Position numbers and translations under genes: made by a program. A stretch of 64,000 bases of DNA from Multifurca ochricompacta (lineage: Eukaryota; Basidiomycota; Agaricomycetes; Russulales; Russulaceae). The notes under the pieces are model-generated. The model worked only from the letters and a program-made list of their open reading frames with translations. It did not search any database and had not been told where the DNA came from. Below, one piece after another: positions 25,084 through 35,093 of this stretch. Position 1 is the first letter of the stretch; each line of letters opens with the position of its first letter. Where the stretch lies: assembly GCA_022496185.1 (NCBI GenBank), contig WTXG01000019.1:248001-312000 (forward strand), in the 5' to 3' direction.

Positions 25084-27426
25084 ATGGGAATTCAAGGCCT
25101 TCTTCCTTTCCTCAAGTCGATCCAACATCAACGGCACTTGTCTGAACTCTCCAACCAAACATTAGCGGTCGACGGCTATGTCTGGCTTCATCGCGGGATT
25201 TACACATGTGCCACTGAGCTAGCAACCGGGAGAAAGACGAGCAAGTAAGCTTTTCGCACCCTTCCCCTCCCCGCCTTTGCTTCCCTCATAGCTAGCTGAT
25301 CACTCGGGCAAGGTATGTACACTATGCGATGCAGAGAGTCCGTCTCTTGCGTCACTATGGAATACATCCGTATATTGTCTTTGACGGGGGGCACCTTCCA
25401 GCTAAACTTGTAACGGAAGAGGATCGGAAACGTCGACGCTCGGAGAACTTAGCGCGCGCAAACGCGTTGGCGGCGGAAGGGAAACACGCACAAGCAAGGG
25501 AATATTATAGTAAATGTGTAGACGTCACTCCAGAGATGGCATTCCAGCTCATCAAGGTGCGTTGGATTCGACTAGCTCCGGGAAGGCGTCTTGACGAATT
25601 TGCAGGCATTACGCGCTGAGGACGTCCCCTATATTGTTGCCCCCTACGAGGCTGATGCTCAGCTCGCCTACCTCGAGCGCGTGGGAATTGTCGACGGAAT
25701 TATTACGGAGGATTCGGACCTTCTCGTTTTTGGCTGCAAGAAAGTATATTTCAAGTTAAATGACGTCGAAGGAACCGTTACCTCCATCTCACGGGCCGAC
25801 TTTGGAAAAGTGGCAGATTGCTCTCTGCTTGGTTGGACAGACGCACAATTCCGCGCGATGGCAATTCTCAGTGGATGCGATTACTTGCCAAGTATTCCTG
25901 GCGTCGGGCTGAAGACTGCGTGGACACTCCTACGCAAATACCGGACACCCGAAAATGTGATCCGCTCATTGCGATTAGAAGGGAAAAAAAGGGTGCCGCA
26001 GGGTTATCTAGAGGCTTTCATGATAACAGAGAGGGTTTTCCTGTACCAGAGGGTGTATGATCCACTAGAGGAGAAGTTGGTAAACTTAACACAAGTTCCG
26101 TTCGACGAGATCCTGAGTCCTGCCCACGAGGCTTTCATTGGACGGTGGGTTTTCGTGGATCATGTTCGATTTTTTGGCTCATTTCGCACACAGGGATATA
26201 GCCCCAACTATGGCGAAGCTGGCCGCCAAAGGTGAAGTAGACCCAAATACACACTTACCCATGAAGGATATCAACCCATCTTTCTCCCCGCTTGCTATCA
26301 AGCCATTGCCTTTTCAACTGCATGATCTGAACACTTCCAAATTAAAAGGGAAGAAAGTGGAGACGCCGAAGGGCGCGAGCATCTTAAATTTCTTCGGTGT
26401 GTAGGCCTGGTAAGATCCAACTCAATTAAGGCTAACAGATTATCTGCAGCACCCAAAACGATAGATCCCGCGTTCAAAACCCCCAAGTCCGCTGTCTGTC
26501 ACATTGTCGCCGGGCGTGCCAGTGGAAAACGCCGACTTGTGGGACTTATAGATGATGACGTGGGTATCAAGCGTAAAAGACTACCCGAATATGATCGGGG
26601 AGAGAACATAGCAAGCCCTGTTACGAGTTACTTCTTCGGCGACAATGGGATGGCTGGATCATCACGCCTTGGACCCACGCCCAAAGGTGAAGGAGAACTG
26701 GACACTGAGGAGGTCGTCTTGGTTGGGGATTGTAGTGACGGAGAAGAAGTCGAAGGCATTGACACAAGTGACCAAGTCGCTCAGGAGGACGGATATCTGT
26801 CACCGGCATCATCACTTAAACGGCTTAGCACGCCTGACTTGTCTTCTCCGCCACGGCCATTAGAACGATCTCGGGTTTTCTGCCGGGACAGCTCCACACA
26901 AGACTTCGCCGTCGACACACTGTCGAGTCCGGAGACGGGGAAGGTAGTACGAGGACGAGGAAAAGGACGCCCAAGAAGCAAATCTCTTTCAAATGGGAGG
27001 GACAACATGCCGGGGCATATTCTTGTCCCGGACACACCCCGAAGATCTGAGCGAGTATACCTTACAGATGGTCAGGACGGGGATAAGCTCCGGGGGTTAA
27101 ATCTATTTGAAGACGAGGATATGGTAGAGATCGACGATTTCACGATGGCACCGAGCTCCTTCGGAGGCTCCACGCAGTCTTCATCTGGGCTTGATACGCC
27201 CGCAAGTCAAGAAATAGTCGGCGTAGGGACACATGACGGGGGACTTGATTTGGATGATGAGATTGAATTTATCGAAATGAGACAGGCGAGACAAGAAGCT
27301 GTCTCACGAGGCTGGTGGTCAAAATGGGCTAACGAACGGTATGGGTATGGCGGGTATGGCAATGGCAAAAAGGAGCTTAGTAAGCCTAGAGTGAGTGACG
27401 ATGGTCAGGTGATTCTCATCGAGTAG
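25084..27426 (+). CDS. EXO1: exonuclease 1 (EXO1, XPG/FEN family)
   Basis: 5'-3' double-strand exonuclease and flap endonuclease in mismatch repair and DNA end resection. The XPG-N domain starts at the first residue: MGIQGLLPFLKSIQHQRHLS, with the metal-binding Asp in LAVDGYVWLHRG and HPYIVFDGGHLPAK. The XPG-I domain has VPYIVAPYEADAQLAYLERV and the acidic ITEDSDLLVFGC. The helix-hairpin region SGCDYLPSIPGVGLKTAWTL follows. The C-terminal half is disordered and charged, as in other Exo1 proteins. A short hydrophobic motif ASILNFF followed by APK, at a spliced junction (26399/26450 region), resembles a PCNA-binding box without its Gln. Five or so short introns were placed, e.g. FIGR|DIAPTM. 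It lies 19 kb from MSH6, its partner in mismatch repair. Confidence 0.96.
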
Positions 27427-28087
27427 TTTCTCCTTCCTTTCTTTCTTTTCTTCTCTTTCTCTAGTTGATATTCACATTCCTCCTTTTTCTTTTTTGCAGA
27501 ACCACAGACCTTTACGACGAAGAGAAACGATTGTTACCGGGAATGGGAATTAAAACTGAATGGGAGTGGGAATGGGAATGGGAACGTTGAGAACCATAGC
27601 TCAGCGAGGAGAAGAAGTCTCACCTTGAGATAGCATCTTCATTGCCCCTGTAATTAATTGAAATGAATGAAATTAACCCGATATCCCGATAAGATGGCTC
27701 AAATATGTCATAAGTGGAGATTTCCGATTTCTGACAGAGATTCGCATTTGTGTAAAAACTGACTTTAACCTGATCTGGTAATAAGAAAGCTATTTTGGCT
27801 ATTTCTTCTTGGGTCGTGGTCGCATGCTCGAATGCTCGATGGTCTTCCTAATCGTGTTCTTCTGAATGCATTTCTAGTTATCTGTTATCCTGATTAGCGT
27901 TAACCATGCCATACCATGAACTTCTTCAATCACCAACTACACCACCACCACTACCACCACCACCACACACACTCTTTTTCATTCCCCATCCTCTATCCTC
28001 TCGCGCACTCCCATCCCGCCGCACAACACATAAATTTTCACTTTTTCATTTCTTTCGTTTTCATCCTTTCTTCTAACTTGGCTGTCG
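27427..28087. other. intergenic, low complexity
   Basis: About 660 bases. Pyrimidine-rich tracts at 27430-27500, GGGAATG-type repeats at 27540-27590, and an ACCACC-rich stretch near 27935-27970. Likely the EXO1 3' region and the 5' UTR of the zinc-finger gene. No gene seen. Confidence 0.5.
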
Positions 28088-29681
28088 ATGACTGATCTCG
28101 ACTCTGATGTTCCCACTCCTTATTTGCTTTCAACAACAACAACAACAACGACAACAACGACAACGACAGCGACAACGACCCCCCATTCGGCACACGTCCC
28201 AATGCAACCGGACCCTTCCCATCATTCTCACCCAATTCAGCCTTTTGTTCAACTCTCTCGCAAGCCTTCCTTTACTTTCAGTTCACCCTCCCTAGATCTC
28301 ACTAGACAGACCGTTCCTCCATCACCCCCATTTCATCTCACCTTTGACGATAACCTCTTGAGCGCCGCCCACTCCCGCATCTCCTCTTCTGCCCAGTCGT
28401 TCTCCCCCGGCGATCTTAGTTTACAGCGCTACCTTCCTGATAGCTCCAAAGGCGAGCCACGCTCTCGAACCCCTGACCAGAGTAGGTCAATTCTTGGTCT
28501 CTCCCAGCCTTTCCGGACGCTTCTCATCTTCTTGGTATGCCATGGCCTAAGGTGGCAGGGCTCACACCGGAGGTATTACTCTCAGACGTCGGTACTCAAC
28601 ATTATCATAGCTTTTTATTGGAACCCGTGGATAGTAGTACAAACTTTTCCTCAGACAGCGAGGCATTCCACCCTCCCCTCATACCCACCTTGGCCGCTTC
28701 TATGTTAACAATTGAACCCCTTCGCCCTTGCGGTCAGCCCAAACAATCCGTTGTATATCTCTCAGGCTCGGATTCCGACTCGGGATTGGAAATGGATGAT
28801 GAGCGCAGCACAGCCCGGGATCCCCGCCAGGATCACTGGACGCCCCTCTCTACGGCTTCCCCCCCGGCCCAGTCCTCGACCGTAATCCTCCCCCGTAGAT
28901 CTGCTTCCTTCCTGGCTACAGAGGTGCCCGTCTCACCTCTGCTTACACATACCTCTCTAACTTACTGTCCCTTCTCAGGTAACAAAATCGAGTCCGGATC
29001 TTCCCTCAAAGGACATGGTATGCCCTCCTCGAACGCCGCGCCGTACTCGTTCATCATCTAGAAAGCCTAAAATGCATCAATGCCAGACCTGCAAGAAGTG
29101 GTTTCCGAGGCCTAGCGGCCTTGCGACCCACATGAATGTACACTCCGGTGCGAAGCGTGAGTGCATGACCTTTACCTTTGCCCCGTGTCTTGTTTCATCT
29201 TACCCGTCATAGCATTCACGTGTCCCGTGCAAAGTTGCAACAAAAAATTCGCCGTCCGGTCAAACGCTAAGCGTCACCTCCGTACTCATGGCATCATGCC
29301 CACACCTGACATGAGCTTTATCTCTACCTCGGCCGAGGATAACGATATTACCATGGTCCCTGGCACCACCCCCTGGATACCGCAGACACTCAAGGAACGG
29401 CATTTGAAACTCGAGGACATTGATACTTGCTCATTATTAATTTCTGAACTCCCGCTTGTCCGCCCGTCTACGTACATGTGGGACGGTGAGATCGTGTATG
29501 AGGAAAGAGATTCATTTTCTGAAGCCCCAGTCGCACCATACCATCCTGCTTATGTATGTCGTTTTTCTTTTCCCCTGCACCCAATTCCCATGATCGCTAA
29601 TGCATGCCGCTTTTGCAGTGGAGACGCCTACCTGGGCCAGCCCCAACGACTGCCGTCACCTGCGTCAACCCACCCTCCTGA
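28088..29681 (+). CDS. C2H2 zinc-finger transcription factor (copy 1)
   Basis: Putative nuclear transcription factor with two adjacent C2H2 fingers: CQTCKKWFPRPSGLATHMNV...HSG and CPVQSCNKKFAVRSNAKRHL...RTH. The start is MTDLDSDVPTPYLL, followed by a long Thr run encoded by ACA/ACG repeats and a Ser/Pro-rich region. Introns placed by frame: a 77-nt intron after TPDQ; one with a weak GTGCCC donor after FLATE that resumes at VTKSSPDLPSKD; one inside the finger linker (SGAK|PFTCP, phase 1); and a last one giving the end WRRLPGPAPTTAVTCVNPPS. The finger pair is about 70% identical to the gene at 58730-60242, with the linker intron at the same place and phase, so the two are paralogues. Target genes are unknown. 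Confidence 0.8.
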
Positions 29682-30029
29682 ACACCCCCCGGAAGTTGTC
29701 AGTTGTCATCAAATCACTTTATCGTATCAATTTTTCTTGATTTCTTTGTTTGGGGTCACTACACACATTCGGTTCTCAGTCACTTGTTCTTGGGTCGAGG
29801 TTACACGGTATCTAGGTGGGTACGGCACTCCACAGCGTTTCTTTTGCACGTAAGCTATGCGTAATTATTATACTTGAAAAGTCCTAAAGCTATGGCCCGA
29901 ACAAAAGTACTAGCGAATGTTTTCCATCCGCTAGCATGGGACGAATTTGTTGCACACTATGCAGAAAGAAATCACAGGCACATGACGTCGAACGTGGCCT
30001 TAATTCACCATCTAACCCTCGTCGGCATT
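29682..30029. other. intergenic between convergent genes
   Basis: About 350 bases between the stop codons of the zinc-finger gene and PIG-P. A 70-codon plus-strand frame (29874-30086) overlaps the PIG-P 3' exon antisense and is considered chance. Confidence 0.5.
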
Positions 30030-30689
30030 CTATGTTGTGCTACCGTTGGAATCATAAAGGACACGGTTGACCAAGCCTATAGGTAAATCGTACGCCTCTG
30101 GTATCGCGTCCAGTCTCGCATATTTGAGGTAAGGATTCGGCCAACAGACATCCGGGTATTGCGCTCTTGAATCTGCAACGTGATACCCTGACTGAACAGG
30201 AAAAAAAAAAAGACCGGGGTTTGAACTGAATCGTACCAGTGTATGTGCAATTCTCAGAAAAAGTCGGTGTCCCTCTGATAGCCATTGAAAAATATGAAAA
30301 GTAGGTGAGCAGGACGGCTATGATCGTCCATGCGGGAACGAGCAGGGCCCATTCTCTAATAAGGCCGCGAAATGGTAATAATGGGGTATCAGTGATGGAT
30401 AGCTCTTCCTAGAAGGAAGGAGAGCTCATGGCGACACACCGATTAGGATACCAGGTAACCCCGAGCCATATGATCCACTCGTCGGGAAGGATCGCCCAAA
30501 GGACGTAAAGAACAAAAAGGAGGTAGGTTACTGCCCATGCGACGAATCCGTAAAATTCAGGAGCAAGACTCCGTGACTCTAAGGAAGGTAGTGGAGGAAA
30601 CCGAGCCAAGGGAGACACTGGGGATGTAGGCTCATCTTCACTATTCGACGAGGCTTCACCATGTCTCGTCACTCGTCCTCATCGCTCAT
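30030..30689 (-). CDS. GPI19: PIG-P/Gpi19 subunit of GPI-GlcNAc transferase
   Basis: Small ER membrane subunit of the complex that adds GlcNAc to phosphatidylinositol, the first step of GPI anchor synthesis. Two membrane helices are seen (EFYGFVAWAVTYLLFVLYVL and LLVPAWTIIAVLLTYFSYFS), separated by the family motif LGVTWYPNREWA, which is created by removing an intron of about 80 nt. The C-terminus YARLDAIPEAYDLPIGLVNR followed by VLYDSNGSTT matches the PIG-P signature. The 5' end is unclear: the main frame has no ATG and an upstream stop. One solution is an ATG at 30689, a 17-nt first exon and a 32-nt intron (30672-30641), giving MSDEDDEDEPTSPVSP. That intron is shorter than the others here, so a different upstream exon is possible. 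Confidence 0.88.
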
Positions 30690-31397
30690 CGCAAAAGGGG
30701 GGCAAAGGGAGAGAGAGAGCCTTCAGGGAATCGGCCGGCCGGACCCTGCCGGTGGAACCCACAGTTTGGCCTCGCTCATTTGAACGAAGGAAATGACTTG
30801 CCCTACTTCTAACTTTTCATGTGGTCCATTTTAATATATTAACCGGGGAAGGCACCTAAATTTACTTACGGCCGCTCTTGCCTGTAGTAGCTGCACGAAG
30901 AATCTAAATTGGATTCTTTTTTTTAAAAAAACGGTGACAACTTTGTGATGGTCACCAAATGAATGATGATGGAAGACGCGGACCTATACAATATGACAAT
31001 ACTCGACTATGGGACTGGGGAAACAAAAACGGTGGCGGAGAATCACGAAGGAGGACGGCTACATGGGATCTGTACTCCAAGGCACATGTTGATTAACCAA
31101 AAAAAAAGGATCAACAAAACAATTCAAGAGGTGGATTGATCTTGTTCTGATCCGTCCATTGCTACTAAGTATACGGCCATACATCAAGAGACAAAGGGGG
31201 GGGGGGGATGCATTCGTTCTATTCGTGGAAACTCGATGGCAGGTCCGGATTTGCTGTCAAAGTTGGCGACTTATTTCAACACTATGTCCACTCGAAAAAA
31301 GATATCTAGAACGCGAATGACTGTGCTAACGTCCAGAGCGTCGACGAGATTCTTCAGGGGGCACTTTTATCTGCCGGGCACAATAGGTGCGCGGCGT
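30690..31397. other. intergenic, homopolymer-rich
   Basis: About 700 bases before the end of the RAD51 paralogue. Contains GAGAGAGA near 30710, T/A runs near 30918, an A8 run at 31100 and a G12 run (31196-31207). A 71-codon plus frame at 31236 shows no resemblance. Probably promoter of PIG-P and 3' region of the next gene. Confidence 0.5.
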
Positions 31398-32578
31398 TCA
31401 GACTCGCAAATACCTATCCTGTTGCCTTCCTGCGAGGAACATCAGCCATAGTAAGTCGGGCGATAAGCGGACTTGCCATCTCGTAGGACTCTTCCGAAAT
31501 TGTACTCCCATCGTCACAACTGGGAGACGAAAGTAAACGCAGTACCCTAACGCATGAAAATAATTTTTCTTAGATTTTCTACGTAAAGGAAATGTTAAAA
31601 AGTTGAACCCTGATGTCCTTGTCTCGGGAACAATCAACACGCGAAAGCTCCGATGGGGTGGCAAGTAATCGCTGCCTGAAGGTAAGAACGGTCAAACCTC
31701 GCAACCACACATGGAGAATTGGATGAATGAAACTCGCCGAGTTGAGGAACAAGAACAGCCCTCGAACCCGTATCAAAGCTTGCCGGAGAACCATCAGGAG
31801 TGAGAAGCTTTGTGGCCAGTTGGGTGGTAATCACGACCTGTCCCTCAATTCGTATAAGCAGGCGACGAATCCGACAAGGTGTGGGCTTGGTGGCAGTACT
31901 GAGATATCACGTGAAGAGCAAAGCCTGGCCAGAACCTGTTTGACGCGAGCGAGTAAGATTGCCCTCCTCGACTGCGTTAAACCCGGAAACGTCCGGAACG
32001 GAAACCAGATCGAATTGAGAATCACAAGGCGGGTCTATACAAGAGCATTAGTCAGCAGGAGCTAAGAAAAGACGGATTGCGATATTGCATTCACTGATGG
32101 GTGAGTTTCCAAGAACAAGGGTAGATTGTGAAGGAAGACCAGGAAATCCGGCAGTGTAATATGTTCAAGTAGTGTACGAGGTCAAAGTCAGTGTCGACGA
32201 GATTTTTGGAGCCTACAAGTACAAGAGCGTGAATTGATGGCGATATGCTTAGTGTTCATTCAATCCTACATAATTCTAGACCAAGTGAAGCGGGGCTTGT
32301 CATATTTTGCATGTCTGGGATCACAATCAGGGTGTAAACTGGCCATTCTATCATGTCTTACCAACGAAGAGCACCTGATCATTCAATGATACAGCACTAG
32401 ACACAAATTCGGCCGCTAGAGCTTCTTTTGCTGTACCTGGTGGACCCGAAAGCTCCAGAATATGTCCACTTGGTAAGCCATCCCCCAAAAGCCTATCCAA
32501 GGGAACGCATGATGTAAAAAATCTTTTGTTGATTGAGATTGAGATAAATTCGGCGGCAGACCGCCCTAGTGGATTCAT
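31398..32578 (-). CDS. RAD51 paralogue (Rad55/XRCC-type)
   Basis: RecA-fold protein of the RAD51-paralogue group, which assists Rad51 filament assembly in recombination. Exon 1 has MNPLGRSAAEFISISINKRF, then LDRLLGDGLPSGHILELSGP with a Walker A reading GPPGTAKE, where the family has GxxxxGKT/S. A 34-nt exon gives DMQNMTSPASL. Next come LVDTDFDLVHYLN and TLPDFLVFLHNLPLFLETHP, but in frames offset by one base with no splice site between them (near 32165-32175). Later exons read RLVILNSIWFPFRTFPGLTQ, VITTQLATKLLTPDGSPASF and DTGSRAVLVPQLG. A probable GC-AG intron (31737-31676) then gives SDYLPPHRSFRVLIVPETRT. The 3' end is not fixed. Family sure, subfamily not; the frame break is either an assembly error or a damaged gene. 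Confidence 0.75.
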
Positions 32579-33251
32579 GGATCACGACTCGTCGTCGTTG
32601 TGACCCTTGACTCTTGACCCCTTGACACTTGACCCCGTGACCATTGGCCCAAAGTCACGAGTTTTAGTCGCGCGCGTAATATTAAAGTTTGAACAGGCAA
32701 GGAGCTTGACTAGTGAACTCAACTACTACTACTATACTACCACCACTACTGGCCGTAAATTCAACGCTCTCATAAGTTTCCTTCTTTCTTTCTTTCTTTC
32801 TTTCTTTCACCAGTGACCTGTTATCTTTAAGCTTTGCTTTGCTTCCCCTCACTCCTTCGCTGTGAATGATGCCGGGTTCTGACACTTCCTTCTTCAAACA
32901 CGCCCGGGTGGCATCAACAGTGAGAGTGGATCAAGTCCCCAGAGGTGGTCTGTCTCCACCTTATCGTCCACTGAAACGTCGTGATCGTTAACCTTTGTCC
33001 TCGAAACAGGCGGGCGGGAGATAGTAGACCTTTTTAGAAGCCTCATTGGTATCCCCCACTGGTCTACGTTTCTTCACGCTCACACCTTACAACTCGACCC
33101 CAACTCAGGCCCTATAAGGAATGTCGACTTCTGTGGAAGTGGATCTTCCATGGAAATTACTTTCTCCAGTCCGGATGCTGCTACGTTTGTCCATCATCAT
33201 CTTTGCCTACACGTCTATTACCAACATTGAACCCCTAGAAAATCTCTTTGC
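32579..33251. other. intergenic with CTTT microsatellite
   Basis: About 670 bases between the divergent RAD51 paralogue and RRM gene. Includes TTGACCC/CTTGACC repeats near 32605-32640, a (CTTT)n microsatellite (32781-32808) and ACTACT repeats near 32722. An open frame from 33121 is not in the frame of the RRM protein. Upstream 5' exons of that gene could hide here. Confidence 0.5.
32781..32808. repeat. CTTT microsatellite
   Basis: About seven CTTT units upstream of the divergent RAD51 paralogue and RRM genes. Confidence 0.9.
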
Positions 33252-34628
33252 ATGTCAGGATACACAGTCGCAGGCCATCCTATGTAAGTTCTGCCACTCT
33301 TTTGTAAGCTTCTCTCCTTCAGTTGCCAGGAAAAGGCAACGGCGACCTCTCGCTCTCCTTGTGTCACCACATCTGCGTTTATCCTTCCCTTTGTCACTCG
33401 ATTATCTTATAATAGTCGTAGAATTGTTACAGCTAGATCAACTCCCAAGCCTCGTTCGGCTATTCAAACCAAGTCCTCGGATACTCGCCGCAACCTTTAT
33501 GTGCTAGGACTACCATTCGATCTATCCAAGTAATTGTCGTGGTGTTGTATCCAAACTATTCCTGATCAGCGCAGCAGGGCAGAGCTATCTTCCATATTTT
33601 CTCAATTTGGCACCGTGACTCATTGTGTCATTCTTGCGACTGTTGATAATGCCTCTCGGCGTCGGGGATTTGTTGTGATGTCAACACACGCTGAAGCTAA
33701 AGCTGCAATGGATAATTTCTCCCAGATCACCATCAGGCAGGTCATCGTATCAGCTCCATACTTTCGTTCTTTTATCTTACAATGGGCCACTCAGAGGTTC
33801 GATCATCGATGTATCCTGGGCTGTAGTCCAGCGGTCTCAAGGCATGTCTTATTTGCTAGGTGCTTTCTAACTTATTGAGGGTGCCAATATTTAGGTTTCC
33901 TTGACGGCGGTGATAGGACTCTGACCCTAGAAAACCAGGTCGACTCTACGTCTTCCAACCCCACTCTCGGCGCTACTGCTACATTTCAATCCTCCTGTGC
34001 TCCGGTTGATCACTCTAAATCGGTCAAACAGCTGTCAGGTCCTCAGTCCTGTCACGCGAGCATCCTTGTTCACAACCTTCCTGCTCTGCTCTTCGCCCAA
34101 GATTCAGACTTGGAACCTTTGTTCTGTCCGTTTGGTGACGTCAGGGAGATACAAAGACAACGCCTCTCATCCTCGGCTACCCAGTCCCACACCGATACTA
34201 TTTCCGTTGTTGTTACTTACTCGTCTCCTGCGGGTGCCAAAGAAGCCAAGGGGGCGTTGCATGGCCAGAGTTATGGTGATAGCCCTCTAATAGTGGAATC
34301 TCTTGCACTGTTCGATGATAACGAGTCCGATTGGAAGCCTGACCAGAATCATCTCTCCAGGTCATCCTTGAATCCTTGCGCGTCTCCGTTCGTCTCTGAC
34401 TCTGCTCTGGCCGTCTCTGCTCCTCCCACCTGTTTTGTATCAGGAAATTTTCCGGACTACTTTTCGAAGCCCACTTCTAGCGGCTCAGCTACCCCTTTCA
34501 ACCGCTTTTCGTTACCAGGATCTATGTTACTAGGACATAGGTCGCTTCCTGCTTCTGGCCTTCCGTCACGATCTAACTCTGTTGCGTCACGGCCCGTCCC
34601 GATTGCACGTTCAAGCTTTTATGCGTAG
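33252..34628 (+). CDS. two-RRM RNA-binding protein with GC-AG introns
   Basis: Putative RNA-binding protein with two RRM domains. The start is taken as the ATG of MSGYTVAGHPICQEKATATS, the first after an in-frame stop; an extra 5' exon is possible. RRM1: NLYVLGLPFDLSK (RNP2-like), ELSSIFSQFGTVTHCVILAT, RRGFVVMS (RNP1), then TIRGSIIDVSWAVVQRSQG. That last piece needs two consecutive introns with GC donors, 33737-33794 and 33842-33894; no GT donor keeps the frame. RRM2: ASILVHNLPALLFAQDSDLE, LFCPFGDVREIQ, ISVVVTYSSPAGAKEAKGAL. The C-terminal third is Ser/Pro-rich and disordered, ending ARSSFYA. The RNA target is unknown. A ribonucleoprotein or splicing role is likely only by family. Confidence 0.78.
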
Positions 34629-35093
34629 GACATTTGTAGCCAAGCTGCGCTTTTGACGAATTATCGTCAGTGGCCTTGTGACCTCTCTTCCTCATAGCTC
34701 TCCTGCGATACCGTCTCCCGATCCATTCCGTCAGGTTTTGTACAGCCCCAAGAAATTCAGCTCTCAAATTCTTTCGCACTTATTCTATGTTTGCTATGTT
34801 TGGTTGCTCAATTCTAGAAAAAAAAACTTGTGGTACATGGACGTCGGTTGTCGGGTTCATGTTGAATCGAGCATGACCAGGCATTCGTCGGTCGCGTGTA
34901 GTGTAGATGTACTCGTACTCGCTTGCTGTACTGTTCCCACCCATCCAATTGTGATATAATTAATTATGGCAAGTAATTCTCACGGGGGACCTCTCCTCTT
35001 TCTCTGCCTGACCAACATAATCAATACCAATTGAACACTGACCATTAGCACGTCCTCCCTACTCACTACTAGTCTTAGACACCCGCAAGTGGG
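34629..35093. other. intergenic
   Basis: About 465 bases between tandem genes: 3' region of the RRM gene and promoter of the large gene. An A8 run lies near 34820. No gene or RNA was recognised. Confidence 0.5.

Noticed and set aside
28466..28491. 26-nt intron in zinc-finger gene copy 1
   Set aside because: A 77-nt intron from the same donor keeps the frame and has a normal length.
29874..30086. 70-codon plus-strand frame MARTKVLANVF
   Set aside because: It overlaps the PIG-P C-terminal exon antisense and has no family resemblance.
30185..30235. tRNA T-loop-like GTTCAAACCCC followed by a T run
   Set aside because: No pairing T stem, D arm or acceptor stem; it is the pyrimidine tract of a PIG-P intron.
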